A stretch of 64,000 bases of DNA from Arthrobacter stackebrandtii (GCF_017876675.1 NZ_JAGIOI010000001.1:1-64000), one strand, 5' to 3'. Shown: positions 13,120 to 29,119, counted from the stretch's first letter. Program-made: numbers and translations. Notes: generated by a model not told the origin, from the letters alone.

Positions 13120-14073
13120 ATGGCTGAAGAACTGCAGTTCACTCCCCCGTTTGAGCCCGGCATATTCGATTTCCTGGCGGCACGTGCGGTGCCCGGCGTG
13201 GAGGAAGCCGACTCCGCCAACTATTCGAGGACCCTGGCACTGGCGGGCGGGCACGGATGGTTTCATGTCCGGTGGGATGGCCGTTCGCTGTGGCTGGAAT
13301 CCCGATTGGAAGACCCGTCGGATGCGGATGAGCTGACGGACAGGGTGCGGCACCTGTTCAACCTGGACCACGACCCGGCCGCTGCCGATGCCTCGTTGGC
13401 TGCCAACCCGCTGCTGGCCCCGCGCGTAGCGGCCCTGCCGGGAATCAGGCTGCCGGGCTGCGTTGACCCTGCGGAAATACTCATCCGCGCCATGGTCGGG
13501 CAGCAGATCACCGTGGCAGCCGCCCGGACCTCGCTGTCCCAGCTGGTGGCGGTCGGCACCCCGAGCCGGGTGCCGCGCGGTTCCCTGAGCCACATGTTCC
13601 CCAGGCCGGCCGAGATCGCTGCCCACGGCCGGGACATCCTGCGGGGCCCTCAGCGGCGCATCGACTCCATCGTGGCCGTCGCCGGCATGCTGGCCGACGG
13701 TTCCCTGCAGGTCGGTGCCGCCGACAGCCATGAAAGCCTCGCCGAAAAGTTGCTGCCCATCCCCGGCATCGGCCCCTGGACGGTGGGGTACGTGGCCATG
13801 CGGGTGCTGGGCGATGGGGACATATTCCTGCCCGGCGACTCGGCGGTGCGCAACGGCTACGGCCTGCTCCGCGGCGACACGCTGGAACGGGCCCGGACCA
13901 TCAAGGCCGCGGAGCTGTCCCGCATCGGCGGGGCCCTGAAGCCGTGGCGGTCCTATGCCACACTGCACCTGTGGCGTGTCTCCGGGGAAGGGCAGAATGC
14001 GGCCGTGATTCGGCGCCAAGTTCCGGCAGCTCTGCCCCTGCCGGCCCAACCGCTACCCCGAACGTACAGTTGA
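13120..14073 (+). CDS. alkA: DNA-3-methyladenine glycosylase II, AlkA type
   Basis: A 317-residue HhH-GPD glycosylase that removes 3-methyladenine and related lesions. An AlkA_N-like region (about 1-110) precedes the helix-hairpin-helix LPIPGIGPWTVGYVA near residue 211. The catalytic aspartate is in DIFLPGDSAV near residue 232. IRAMVGQQITVAAARTSL is the usual helix before the HhH. Many actinobacteria fuse AlkA to Ada; here no Ada domain is attached and none is nearby. The start ATG at 13120 lacks a strong ribosome site. The stop lies inside a 57-nt palindrome. Confidence 0.92.
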   Translation: MAEELQFTPPFEPGIFDFLAARAVPGVEEADSANYSRTLALAGGHGWFHVRWDGRSLWLESRLEDPSDADELTDRVRHLFNLDHDPAAADASLAANPLLAPRVAALPGIRLPGCVDPAEILIRAMVGQQITVAAARTSLSQLVAVGTPSRVPRGSLSHMFPRPAEIAAHGRDILRGPQRRIDSIVAVAGMLADGSLQVGAADSHESLAEKLLPIPGIGPWTVGYVAMRVLGDGDIFLPGDSAVRNGYGLLRGDTLERARTIKAAELSRIGGALKPWRSYATLHLWRVSGEGQNAAVIRRQVPAALPLPAQPLPRTYS

Positions 14074-14115
14074 TGCCGGTGTCAGGCGCCAACATCGGCA
14101 CATAGTGTACGTTCG
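14059..14115. repeat. 57-nt palindrome, copy 1 (REP-like, possible bidirectional terminator)
   Basis: The outer arms CGAACGTACA / TGTACGTTCG are perfect, and inner blocks TGCCGgTGT / ACATCGGCA also pair, separated by about nine bases. It includes the alkA stop and ends eight bases before the stop of the convergent AbiEi-like gene, so it could end both transcripts. A copy of exactly the same length lies at 15123-15179. Confidence 0.75.
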
Positions 14116-14122
14116 ATGCGGG

Positions 14123-15055
14123 CTACCGGGGCTCCCACCCCTTGGCCCTGAGCGATGCGGCAACCTTGTCCACCACGGCAGGGCGGTCTCCCCGCAGGTC
14201 TTCGCGGGAGAGGCGAATTTCCTCCCAGCCCAGGGCCCGGCTCATGTCGAGTCGCCGGATGTCCCGCTGGTACTGGCCCGGCATGTTGTGGTGGGCCCCC
14301 TCGTATTGAAGCCCTATCCGGTACTTCCGGTAGGCGCCGTCCGGCCACAGCCGCGGGATGCCCTGCTCACAACTAACGATCACGTTGAGTTCAGGTTCCG
14401 GCAGCCCCGCGTCAACGATGGCCAGCCTCATGAACGTCTCCGGCGGCGAGTCCGCCCCGACACGGATCAGTTCCAGGGCCTCCCTCGCCCGCCGCAGCCC
14501 TCGCATGCCCGGGTGGCGCCGCACGGCGTCCGCCAGGTCCCCCGCGGTGCAGATGGAGTCCTTGGGATAGGGAAAGTCATATCCGTGGCTGCAGACCAGA
14601 AAATCCCCGGCAGCCACCAGGTCGCGCATCGACAGGCACGCTGCCAGGTCAAGCCAGGTCCGAGCCGGGCTCGTCAGCCGGACACCCTCAATTTCGCAGC
14701 ACTCGCCGGGTGCAAATGAGAGGCGGTGGCCCACCACGTTGACCCGCCTTGGCGCTCCGGCGGCAGTCGGATTGGCCAGATGGATGCGCCAGTCACTCTC
14801 AGCCGCGGCTGGCAGCGGAATCCCCCACAGCCGTGCCGCCGACGTGTGGCTCAAGACGGAGAGAGGGCTGGCTTCCGTATAGGCCGCCAATGCCGCAGCC
14901 CCCTTCAACGGCACGCCGGCGGGCATCCGAATGCCGCGGGAGACCACAATGAGGTCGCTGGCCCGGGTTCGTCCCCTCGGCACGCCGGCATCGTCGGAGG
15001 CCTGGATGCCAAACGACCTCCGGGACAGGTGTTGGGGCAGCTGTTTCCGGCGCAT
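14123..15055 (-). CDS. AbiEi-like / DUF559-domain protein of unknown function
   Basis: A 310-residue protein common in Arthrobacter-type genomes. The N-terminal half (SDLIVVSRGIRMPAGVPL, then LSVLSHTSAARLWGIPLP) resembles AbiEi-type antitoxin proteins. The C-terminal 85 residues, with the PDGAYRKYRIGLQYEGAHH block and YQRDIRRLDMSRALGWE, resemble DUF559, a Vsr-like restriction-endonuclease fold. No toxin gene of the AbiEii type is next to it, so it is an orphan. The start is ATG 15055; upstream ATGs in the frame cover a palindrome and look untranslated. It is bracketed by two related 57-nt palindromes, which hints at a mobile or exchanged unit. The function is not known. Confidence 0.7.
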   Translation of the reverse strand: MRRKQLPQHLSRRSFGIQASDDAGVPRGRTRASDLIVVSRGIRMPAGVPLKGAAALAAYTEASPLSVLSHTSAARLWGIPLPAAAESDWRIHLANPTAAGAPRRVNVVGHRLSFAPGECCEIEGVRLTSPARTWLDLAACLSMRDLVAAGDFLVCSHGYDFPYPKDSICTAGDLADAVRRHPGMRGLRRAREALELIRVGADSPPETFMRLAIVDAGLPEPELNVIVSCEQGIPRLWPDGAYRKYRIGLQYEGAHHNMPGQYQRDIRRLDMSRALGWEEIRLSREDLRGDRPAVVDKVAASLRAKGWEPR

Positions 15056-15122
15056 ATGCCCATTGTTTCCCGAAAAATGGGTCGTTTTCGGGTTATCCAC
15101 AGGCGAAGCAGGACGAACGCAA

Positions 15123-15179
15123 TCGAGCGTACATTTAACGACGATGTTCCCACGGAACACCGGCATCAAATGTACGCTC
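15123..15179. repeat. 57-nt palindrome, copy 2
   Basis: The arms CGAGCGTACATTT and AAATGTACGCTCG are perfect over 13 bp, and further pairs extend to 24 positions with four mismatches around a nine-base centre. The sequence is related to 14059-14115: both contain CGTACA, TGATGCCGGTGT or its complement, and have the same total length. It lies upstream of the AbiEi-like gene and downstream of the next minus-strand gene. Confidence 0.75.
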
Positions 15180-15199
15180 GGCGAATAGCGGCAGCCCGG

Positions 15200-15934
15200 T
15201 TATTGCACCGGGAACGCGGACGGCCACGGCAGCAGCGCCGGCAGCTCCACGGAGTCGGCGGCGGCCTCGGCGCGCAGGGAGCCCATGGTGGGTGTGCGCC
15301 CGGACAGCCAGGCGGCGATGTCGGTCAGCATCCCGGAAACGGACACGGTGGTCTCCCCCGCACCCACGGTCAGGGGCGCCAGCCCCAGCGGCAACAGCTT
15401 CAATTGCAGCTCCGGGGGCACGCGCGAGCTCAGGAAGCCGATCAGGTACAGGCAGAATTCCTTGGACCAGGTCTCCGGGCCGCGACCCAGGTTGAGGTCG
15501 GCCAGGTGAATGACCAGCTCGCGCCAATACGCCAGCCCCACGCCCCGGACGTCGCCGTTGCGGTAGCTGACGGGCAGCTGCCATTGCGCATCGTCGAGCG
15601 CGCCCAGCACGGCCAGCGCCCGCGTGAAGGCGGAAGAGATGTAGGCCCGGTGCTCGTCGGCGGTGTGCCCGGCGTTCATCTCGATCGCCTGCGTCCGCCC
15701 GCCCTGGCCGCCGTCATAAAAATCGACCAGCTCGCCGCGCAGGGCGTACTCGGCCTGCCGCGCCACGGCATTCGAGACGTGCGCGATGTGGGCCAGCACG
15801 TGCCCCCGGGTCCAGCCCGGCAGATCGGTGGGCGCCAGGACGTCGGCGTCGCTGAGGCCTCCCAATTTTGCGCTCACATTGTCCGCAGCAAGCGTGAGCC
15901 GCTCCATCAGCTGCGTGTTTGAAATTTCAGTCAT
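15200..15934 (-). CDS. maleylpyruvate isomerase family mycothiol-dependent enzyme
   Basis: A 244-residue DinB-fold protein of the MDMPI family, which uses mycothiol and a divalent metal. The N-terminal helix bundle has LPGWTRGHVLAHIAHVSNAV near residue 43, and YWRELVIHLADLNLG near 144; their His and Glu residues sit where the metal ligands of the family lie. The C-terminal domain (about 175-244) is the MDMPI_C-like part. The true substrate is unknown: few such proteins act on maleylpyruvate. The ATG start at 15934 is used. No gentisate-pathway genes are nearby. Confidence 0.82.
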   Translation of the reverse strand: MTEISNTQLMERLTLAADNVSAKLGGLSDADVLAPTDLPGWTRGHVLAHIAHVSNAVARQAEYALRGELVDFYDGGQGGRTQAIEMNAGHTADEHRAYISSAFTRALAVLGALDDAQWQLPVSYRNGDVRGVGLAYWRELVIHLADLNLGRGPETWSKEFCLYLIGFLSSRVPPELQLKLLPLGLAPLTVGAGETTVSVSGMLTDIAAWLSGRTPTMGSLRAEAAADSVELPALLPWPSAFPVQ

Positions 15935-16070
15935 GGACTAAGCGTAGCGGCCGCGCGGCCCGCCGCGGGCGAAGCGGGGCATGGGAGGGCTGCGCTGGTG
16001 CCGGGAGCTGGCGGCCGGCAAGGGACAGGGCAGTAAGTCCGGCAACGGCGCCAACTGTCCCCGGGCGCAG

Positions 16071-16105
16071 AAAATGCCCGCACCCTTGGTGGATGCGGGC
16101 ATTTT
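16071..16105 (-). terminator. intrinsic terminator of argGH
   Basis: A 12-bp stem (16071-16082 with 16094-16105) with four A-T pairs at its base leaves a U-rich end on the minus strand. It lies about 40 nt after the argH stop. Confidence 0.8.
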
Positions 16106-16143
16106 CACAGGCCCCATGCGGTTGCCTGGGAGTACGACGCCGG

Positions 16144-18776
<2,633 letters not shown>

Positions 18777-18848
18777 GTTCTTGTCTCCCTGTTTGAGGTC
18801 GGTGGTTGAGGACGGTGCGGTGTGTTTGACAACGTTACTCCACAGCAT

Positions 18849-18866
18849 AATGCATGATTATGCATT
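18849..18866. promoter_or_regulatory. ARG box (ArgR operator) of argG
   Basis: AATGCATGATTATGCATT is an 18-bp near-perfect palindrome of the ARG-box type (half-site TGCAT with A/T-rich centre). It overlaps the -10 hexamer of the argG promoter, the expected place for repression by arginine-bound ArgR, which is encoded 2 kb away. Confidence 0.8.
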
Positions 18867-18885
18867 CATGCTAAAAGATATTCAA
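18857..18885 (-). promoter_or_regulatory. argG promoter
   Basis: On the minus strand TTGAAT (18880-18885), a 17-nt spacer and CATAAT (18857-18862) form a good vegetative promoter. Transcription would begin near 18850, leaving a leader of about 73 nt before the GTG. The ARG box covers the -10 element. Confidence 0.7.
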
Positions 18886-19103
18886 CGACCCGCCGAGCGC
18901 CGCAGAAATCAACCAGGCTGCAGGCACAAAACTGCACCCGCAACCGCCCCTCATGCCGCCCCCGGTACCGCCCAGGCCCCGCCCGAACCACAGCGAAAGT
19001 TGGCCCAACCGCCGCCCCATGGGCCAGAATGGACAGTGACATGCGGGGCCCTGCAAAGCCGCAGCCCGGCCCGCACAGGAAACACAATTTCTAAGGGTTG
19101 ACC
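18867..19103 (+). other. divergent argG-pepP intergenic region
   Basis: The 327-bp gap (18777-19103) holds the argG promoter and ARG box on one side. On the pepP side I see a run of C/G-rich sequence and a ribosome site AAGGG before the ATG, but no convincing promoter hexamers. No small gene is supported here. Confidence 0.5.
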
Positions 19104-20570
19104 ATGCACGCCAGCGAAGCCGCGACCACCAATTCCATGCCCGACCTCACCACGGGCGAGCCCCTGCTGCCGAAGCTGGCCAACGTGCCGGCGTTTACGG
19201 ACTACATGGCCACCGGATGGGGCACCCCCGACCGCACCCCGCCTGTCGTGGCCGGTGCCGCCGCAGCCGCCGGCACCCACCGCGCCCGCCTCTCCGCCGA
19301 GTTCCCGGGCCAGGCGCTCATCGTCGGCGCCGGAACTGCCCCCGTCCGCGCCAACGACACCTACTATGACTTCCGCCCCGACTCGGACTTCTACTGGCTG
19401 ACGGGTGCCTCCATCGAGGCCGCGGTTCTGGTCATGGCCCCCACCGGAGCCGGCCACGACGCCACCCTCTACATCCCCACCCCCTTCTACCCGGGCGACC
19501 CCCAGTTCTTCGCCAACGCCGCCCACGGCGAGATGTGGGTGGGTGCGGCCCCCGACTTCTCCGACTGGGCCCAGGCCCTGTCCCTGCCTGTCAGGCCCCT
19601 TTCCGAGCTCGACGCCGGAGTGGTTGCGGCCATGCGGGCCGGCGCAGGCGCGCTGGGGGCCGGCCTGCTGGGTGCCGACCTTCGCAGCCGCCACGGGGTC
19701 CCGGCGTCAGTGGACCTGGGCCGCGTCCTGGCGACCCTGCGCATGGTCAAGGATGACTGGGAGATTGCCCAGCTGCGCGAAGCCGTGGACCACACGATTG
19801 ACGGCTTCGCCGCCGTCGTAAAGGAAATCCCGAACGCTGTCCGCGGCGGCGGCGAACGCTGGCTGCAGGGCACCTTTGACCGGCACGCGCGCACGCACGG
19901 CAACGGCGTGGGTTACGCCACCATTGTTGGCAGCGGCAAGCACGCCCCCACGCTGCACTGGGTGCGCTGCGACGGGCCGGTGCTCGAGGATGCGGCACTG
20001 CTGCTGGACATGGGCGTGGAGGCCAAGAGCTTCTACACGGCCGACGTCACGCGCACCTTCCCCGGCGGGGGCACCTTCACACCCGTCCAGCGCCAGGTCC
20101 ACGACCTCGTGGAAAAGGCGCACCGTGTCGGCTTGGCAGCCGTTGGCCCGGGCCGGCCGTGGACGGACTTCCACCATGCCTCCATGGAGGTCATCGCCAA
20201 CGGGCTCAGCGACTGGGGCCTGCTGCCGGTCTCCGTGGACGAAGCCCTCTCCCCCGCCGGCCAGCACCACCGCCGCTACCTGGTGTGCGGCGTTGGCCAC
20301 CACCTGGGCCTGGACGTGCACGACTGCGCCCAGTCCAGCCATGATGACTACCAGGGTGCACGCATGGCGCCGGGCATGGTCCTCGCCGTAGAGCCGGGCC
20401 TGTACTTCCACGAGCACGACCTCACCCTGCCGCCGGAACTGCGCGGGATTGGCTTCCGGCTCGAGGACAACGTGCTCATCACCGACACCGGTTCCGAGGT
20501 CATCTCCGACGCACTGCCCATCACTGCCACGGGCATCGAGGAATGGGTGGCCAAGGTCCAGCGCAGCTGA
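19104..20570 (+). CDS. pepP: Xaa-Pro aminopeptidase (M24B)
   Basis: Releases N-terminal residues next to proline. A 488-residue protein with a creatinase-like N-terminal domain (about 60-210) and a pita-bread catalytic domain. Metal ligands are visible: LLLDMGVEAKSFYTADVTRTFP (two Asp), GVGHHLGLDVHD (His), LAVEPGLYF (Glu) and GFRLEDNVLI (Glu). The ATG at 19104 has AAGGG about seven bases upstream. It sits on the opposite strand in the middle of the arginine genes, separating argR from argG. Confidence 0.93.
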   Translation: MHASEAATTNSMPDLTTGEPLLPKLANVPAFTDYMATGWGTPDRTPPVVAGAAAAAGTHRARLSAEFPGQALIVGAGTAPVRANDTYYDFRPDSDFYWLTGASIEAAVLVMAPTGAGHDATLYIPTPFYPGDPQFFANAAHGEMWVGAAPDFSDWAQALSLPVRPLSELDAGVVAAMRAGAGALGAGLLGADLRSRHGVPASVDLGRVLATLRMVKDDWEIAQLREAVDHTIDGFAAVVKEIPNAVRGGGERWLQGTFDRHARTHGNGVGYATIVGSGKHAPTLHWVRCDGPVLEDAALLLDMGVEAKSFYTADVTRTFPGGGTFTPVQRQVHDLVEKAHRVGLAAVGPGRPWTDFHHASMEVIANGLSDWGLLPVSVDEALSPAGQHHRRYLVCGVGHHLGLDVHDCAQSSHDDYQGARMAPGMVLAVEPGLYFHEHDLTLPPELRGIGFRLEDNVLITDTGSEVISDALPITATGIEEWVAKVQRS

Positions 20571-20610
20571 CCCAGCCCCAACCATCAACAACCAGCCGCC
20601 CGCTGATTGA

Positions 20611-20661
20611 CAACGCAGTTGTTGGACCGATTCCACTGGTTTTGGTCCAACAACTACGTTG
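20611..20661. terminator. 18-bp hairpin between convergent pepP and argR (repeat family A, copy 1)
   Basis: Positions 20611-20628 pair with 20644-20661 over 18 bp with one mismatch, around a 15-nt loop. It lies between two convergent genes and can act as a bidirectional terminator. The inner part (GTTGTTGGACCGATTCCAC, then GGTTTT and GGTCCAACAAC) recurs in modified form at 61414-61480. Confidence 0.75.
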
Positions 20662-20687
20662 CCGATCGCGGAACAGGGTGGGTGGGA

Positions 20688-21221
20688 CTAGGCGCCGGCT
20701 CCGGACTCGGCCGCGAATTGCAGGAAACGCTCGGCCACATCGGGGCCGCCTAGTGGTTCGCGGGTGATGACCATGACGGTGTCGTCGCCCGCGATGGTGC
20801 CAAGGATGGCCGGCATGACCGAATGGTCGATGGCCAGGGCGAGGAAGTTCGCCGCACCCGGCGGGGTGCGCAGCACGGCAATGTTGGCTGAGCCCTCCGC
20901 CGTGACGAGCAGTTCCCCGCACAGCCGGACGAGCCGCGTGTCCAGCAGTTCCTGCGACGATGCGGCGTGGACGCTGCGGTCCCCGCCCTCGCGCGGCAGC
21001 GCGTAAATCAGCCCGCCGTCCTTGCCGCGCACCCTCACGGCCCGCAGTTCCACGAGGTCGCGGGAGAGGGTGGCCTGCCCCACGACCAGGCCCTCGTCGG
21101 CCAGCAGCGACGCCAGCTCTGCCTGCGACCGCACTGCCCGGCTGGTCAGCAGTGCCTGGACGCGGGCCTGCCGGGCCGTCTTGGTGGCCGGCATGCCGGC
21201 GGGAACCTGGGGCTTGGACAT
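20688..21221 (-). CDS. argR: arginine repressor ArgR
   Basis: Hexameric, arginine-sensing repressor of the arg genes (177 aa). The N-terminal winged helix (about 15-85) includes QAELASLLADEGLVVGQATLSRDL. The C-terminal oligomerization and arginine-binding domain includes LRTPPGAANFLALAID and GTIAGDDTVMVITR. The ATG at 21221 follows the argF stop by two bases. It is the last gene of argCJBDFR, so it is likely autoregulated through the argC operator. Confidence 0.96.
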   Translation of the reverse strand: MSKPQVPAGMPATKTARQARVQALLTSRAVRSQAELASLLADEGLVVGQATLSRDLVELRAVRVRGKDGGLIYALPREGGDRSVHAASSQELLDTRLVRLCGELLVTAEGSANIAVLRTPPGAANFLALAIDHSVMPAILGTIAGDDTVMVITREPLGGPDVAERFLQFAAESGAGA

Positions 21222-21223
21222 GG

Positions 21224-23528
<2,305 letters not shown>

Positions 23529-23529
<1 letters not shown>

Positions 23530-24428
23530 CAGTTCTCATCCTCATCGGGGAAAATTTGGGTTCCGTTGCCCTCAAAAGTCATCAATTCCAGCAGCACCGA
23601 GTGGGCACTTCGGCCGTCGACGACGGCGGCACGGGCCACACCGCCGTCGACCGCGGCCAGGCAGGCCCCCATCTTCGGGATCATGCCCGCCTCCAGGGAC
23701 GGCAGCATCTCGCGCAGGGCGCCGGCGCCGAGTTCGCTGAGCAGCGAGGACTTGTCCGGCCAGTTGGCGTAGAGGCCCTCGACGTCGGTCAGGATCACCA
23801 GGCGCGAGGCATCCAGGGCAACTGCCAGGGCGGCTGCGGCGGTGTCGGCGTTGACGTTCAGGACGGTGGAGGCGTCTCCCACCTCGGGGGCCACGGTGGA
23901 GATGACAGGGATCCGGCCGGCCTCGAGGAGGTCCAGGATGGCGCCGGGGTTCACGCCGACCACCTCACCCACCAGGCCAAGGTCAACGGGCAGCCCGTCC
24001 ACAATGGTGCCGGTGCGTTCGGCCTGCAGCAGGGCGCCATCCTCACCGGAGAGCCCGACGGCGTAGGGGCCGTGTTCGTTGATCAGGCCCACGAGCTCGC
24101 GGCCCACCTGGCCCGTAAGGACCATGCGGACCACGTCCATGGCTTCGGGGGTGGTGACGCGCAGCCCGCCCTTGAACTCGCTCTTGATGTCCAGGCGCTT
24201 GAGCATGGCGTTGATCTGCGGCCCGCCGCCATGGACCACCACGGGCTTGATGCCCACGTGGTGCATGAACACGATGTCCTCGGCGAAGGCGCGTCGGAGC
24301 TCGTCGTTGATCATGGCGTTGCCGCCGTACTTGACCACCACCACGGTTCCTGCGAACTGCTGGATCCAGGGCAGCGCCTCAATCAGCGTGCCGGCCTTGT
24401 CCTGCGCGGTTTCCACCGAAGTCATCAT
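23529..24428 (-). CDS. argB: acetylglutamate kinase
   Basis: Phosphorylates N-acetylglutamate (299 aa). Amino acid kinase motifs: [11 protein letters not shown] near residue 29, [14 protein letters not shown] near 64, and [24 protein letters not shown] toward the end. I use the first of two consecutive ATGs (24428), with GAGG five bases upstream. Actinobacterial ArgB is commonly inhibited by arginine; the sequence alone does not prove it here. Confidence 0.96.
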
Positions 24429-24628
24429 GTTTTCCTCAAGTCCTGTTGTTAGATTGCACCGAAGCGTTTCCAACCCGCTGTGGCGCCTGGCCTGTGCACC
24501 ACGGCGGTGGAGCCGGAATTTTTGTAGCCCGGCGTAAAGGAGACCCGCAGGCCGCCCGCGGCCGAGGAGTCGGATAGCCGGGTGGAAAATTCCGACTCCG
24601 GCGCCCACCGGGCGGACCGGCGTGGGCG
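24429..24628 (-). other. argJ-argB intergenic gap
   Basis: This 200-bp gap is the only large one within argCJBDFR. It has ill-defined G/C-rich inverted repeats (for example CCGGAATTTTT near 24516 against AAAATTCCG near 24583) but no U-tailed terminator, so the operon probably reads through. No gene is supported. Confidence 0.45.
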
Positions 24629-26890
<2,262 letters not shown>

Positions 26891-26977
26891 AATTCGAATT
26901 TTGCCGCCCGTTTTCCGTCCTATGATGATCTTGGAGCATGCCACCATCTGTGCCAGCTAAGTGATTGGGAGTTCATC

Positions 26978-27952
26978 ATGACCGAGCAGTGCAACGCAAT
27001 TGTCGCCGCAACCAAGGGAGGCCCGGACGTCCTGCAGCTTGCGCAGGTGCCCACACCCGTTGCCGGCCCAGGCCAATTGCTGGTCAAGATTGCCGCCGTG
27101 GGCGTGAACTTCATTGAAAGCTACCAGCGCGAGGGCATCTACCCCGTGCAGTTCCCGTTCACCCCTGGGGCAGAGGCCGCCGGCACCGTCGTCGCGGTGG
27201 GCCCCGGCGTCACGGACCATGCCGTGGGCGACCGCGTTGCCACCGCCGAGGGCATCGGCTGCTACGCCGAGTACGCGATCTTCCCCGCCGACGCCGCACT
27301 CCCCGTCCCGGCCGGAGTCCCCCTCGACGTGGCCGCAGCGCTCCCCCTGCAGGGCATGACCGCGCACTACCTCATGAACTCCACCTACCACGTCGAGCCC
27401 GGCCAGACGGTGCTGCTGCATGCCGGCGCCGGCGGCGTGGGCCTGCTCCTGACCCAGATGCTCAAGGAGCGCGGGGCCCGCGTCATCACCACCGTCTCCA
27501 CCGAAGAGAAGGAGGAACTCTCGCGCGTCGCCGGGGCCGACGAGGTTCTGCGCTACGAGAACTTTGCCGATCAGGTCCGCTTTCTCACGGACGGCGAGGG
27601 TGTGGATGTGGTGTACGACGGCGTTGGCAAGGAAACCTTCGACGGCTCCCTTGCGTCGCTGCGCACCAGGGGGACGCTCGTGCTCTTTGGTGGCGCATCG
27701 GGCCAGGTCCCGCCCTTTGACATCCAGCGACTGAACTCCGGCGGCTCCCTGACCTTGGTGCGCCCCAAGCTCGGCGACTACCTGCTCAACGCACAGGAAC
27801 GTGTCTGGCGCTCCACCGAGGTGTTCAACGCCGCGGCGGCCGGACACCTCACCGCACGGATCGGCGCACGCTTCCCGCTGTCCGCCGCCGGCGCCGCCCA
27901 CTCGGCACTCCAGGGCCGGCTCACCACTGGCAAGGTCGTGTTGGAACCGTAG
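26978..27952 (+). CDS. NADPH:quinone oxidoreductase, QorA-like MDR enzyme
   Basis: A 324-residue medium-chain reductase close to E. coli QorA. The N-terminus VAATKGGPDVLQLAQVPTP, the GVNFIESYQREGIYP block near residue 42 and the NADPH motif LHAGAGGVGLLLTQMLK near 148 are typical. It lacks zinc ligands. It reduces quinones by one or two electrons; the in vivo substrate is unknown. The ATG has GGGAG six bases upstream. It is divergent from argC and followed by a strong terminator. Confidence 0.9.
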   Translation: MTEQCNAIVAATKGGPDVLQLAQVPTPVAGPGQLLVKIAAVGVNFIESYQREGIYPVQFPFTPGAEAAGTVVAVGPGVTDHAVGDRVATAEGIGCYAEYAIFPADAALPVPAGVPLDVAAALPLQGMTAHYLMNSTYHVEPGQTVLLHAGAGGVGLLLTQMLKERGARVITTVSTEEKEELSRVAGADEVLRYENFADQVRFLTDGEGVDVVYDGVGKETFDGSLASLRTRGTLVLFGGASGQVPPFDIQRLNSGGSLTLVRPKLGDYLLNAQERVWRSTEVFNAAAAGHLTARIGARFPLSAAGAAHSALQGRLTTGKVVLEP

Positions 27953-27992
27953 CTGCCTGTGCGGGGCAGCCCGCCCTGCGCGATGCCTCTTT

Positions 27993-28029
27993 ATCGAAGG
28001 CCCCCGGTCAGTGACCGGGGGCCTTCGAT
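27993..28029 (+). terminator. intrinsic terminator after the quinone oxidoreductase gene
   Basis: A perfect 17-bp stem with a 3-nt loop (27993-28009 with 28013-28029), 40 nt past the stop. The tail is not U-rich. The rest of the gap to 28294 shows no gene and no clear promoter for the next one. Confidence 0.8.
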
Positions 28030-28294
28030 GCCTGCATTGCTCCGAAGGTTGGTCCTGCTGCCCCGAGGCCGCCGAGCCGTGCAGAATAGCGGCCCTTCAG
28101 CGAATTCCCGGGAACCCACGCCCGCAGCGATCGTCAAATGTGTGCACTGCCATGTCACATTGGCCCGCAAAGTGGACATTGGGGGCAGCGGACTGTGATC
28201 GTTGTAGGCGCCAAATGCGCGCAACAGGCCCGCATGGCTACGATCCCGCTGCCACGCCCCAGCCCGTGCAGCGGCGCCCAAGGAGCTGCCCCGA

Positions 28295-29014
28295 TTGAAG
28301 AAGTCCCCCACCACCATGCTCGCCTGCCTCACCCTGGCGGCGGCCCTGCCGCTCACTGCCTGCGGCAACAGCACCCCCTCCGCCGGCGACGCCAACGCAC
28401 CGGCGCAAGCCCAGCAGTCTGCCGAGAACACCCCCGCGGCCCAGGGCCAGGTGGCTGCCGTTGAACCTGTTGCCGGAGCAAGCAGCACCCCAACCTCCCC
28501 GGTTACCGCATCAGCCTCCGCCACTCCCACCGCCCGGCCGTCGAACGCCCCGGTGTCGGATGAAAAGTCCGTAAACTCCGCCCTTGCCGCCTACAGCGAA
28601 TACCTCACAGCCTTCATTGGCATCGCCGGACGCGGCGGCACCGATGAGTCCGCGCTGGCAGGGATTGCCCCCGACCTCATCAACGGAGGGGACGCCAGCA
28701 GGACGTTCTCAGAGCTGGCGGCCAACGGCAACCACGCCATGGGGACAATGAACTACAAGCTGCTGGATGTCAGCGTGAGCACGCACCAGCCCGAAAGCGG
28801 CGGCCCCATGGTCCCGTACGGCCAGGTGGACATGCAGCTTTGCCTGGACAAGACGGAGTTCAGCATCATGACCGCCGATGGCGACACGGAAGAAGCGGAC
28901 GGGCCCGAGCAGGTTCTTTACAGCTCCCAGGCAGTGTGGGAGGACGGCAAGTGGGTCATCTCCAAGGACTGGTTGGCCAACGGCACCGCCTCGGAGTGCG
29001 ACGCCACCCAGTGA
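28295..29014 (+). CDS. putative lipoprotein of unknown function
   Basis: A 239-residue exported lipoprotein. The TTG start has AAGGAG nine bases upstream. A short positive N-terminus (KKSPTT), a hydrophobic stretch and the lipobox LTAC give an expected acylated Cys near residue 24. Residues 25-85 are an Ala/Ser/Thr/Pro-rich linker. The remaining domain (about 90-239) has no motif I recognise; it may be a small NTF2-like fold, since it ends in VWEDGKWVISKDWL, but that is only a resemblance. Confidence 0.75.
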   Translation: MKKSPTTMLACLTLAAALPLTACGNSTPSAGDANAPAQAQQSAENTPAAQGQVAAVEPVAGASSTPTSPVTASASATPTARPSNAPVSDEKSVNSALAAYSEYLTAFIGIAGRGGTDESALAGIAPDLINGGDASRTFSELAANGNHAMGTMNYKLLDVSVSTHQPESGGPMVPYGQVDMQLCLDKTEFSIMTADGDTEEADGPEQVLYSSQAVWEDGKWVISKDWLANGTASECDATQ

Positions 29015-29073
29015 CGGCCGCACGCCGTCGCACACGTCAAGGGTGACGGCCGCACTGGCGCAACAAGAACCGA

Positions 29074-29106
29074 AGGGAGGGCCCGGCATGGTGCCGGGCC
29101 CTCCCT
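29074..29106. terminator. bidirectional terminator
   Basis: A perfect 15-bp stem with a 3-nt loop (29074-29088 with 29092-29106), followed by ATTTAAT on the plus strand. It sits between convergent genes. Confidence 0.85.
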
Positions 29107-29119
29107 ATTTAATGCAGGC

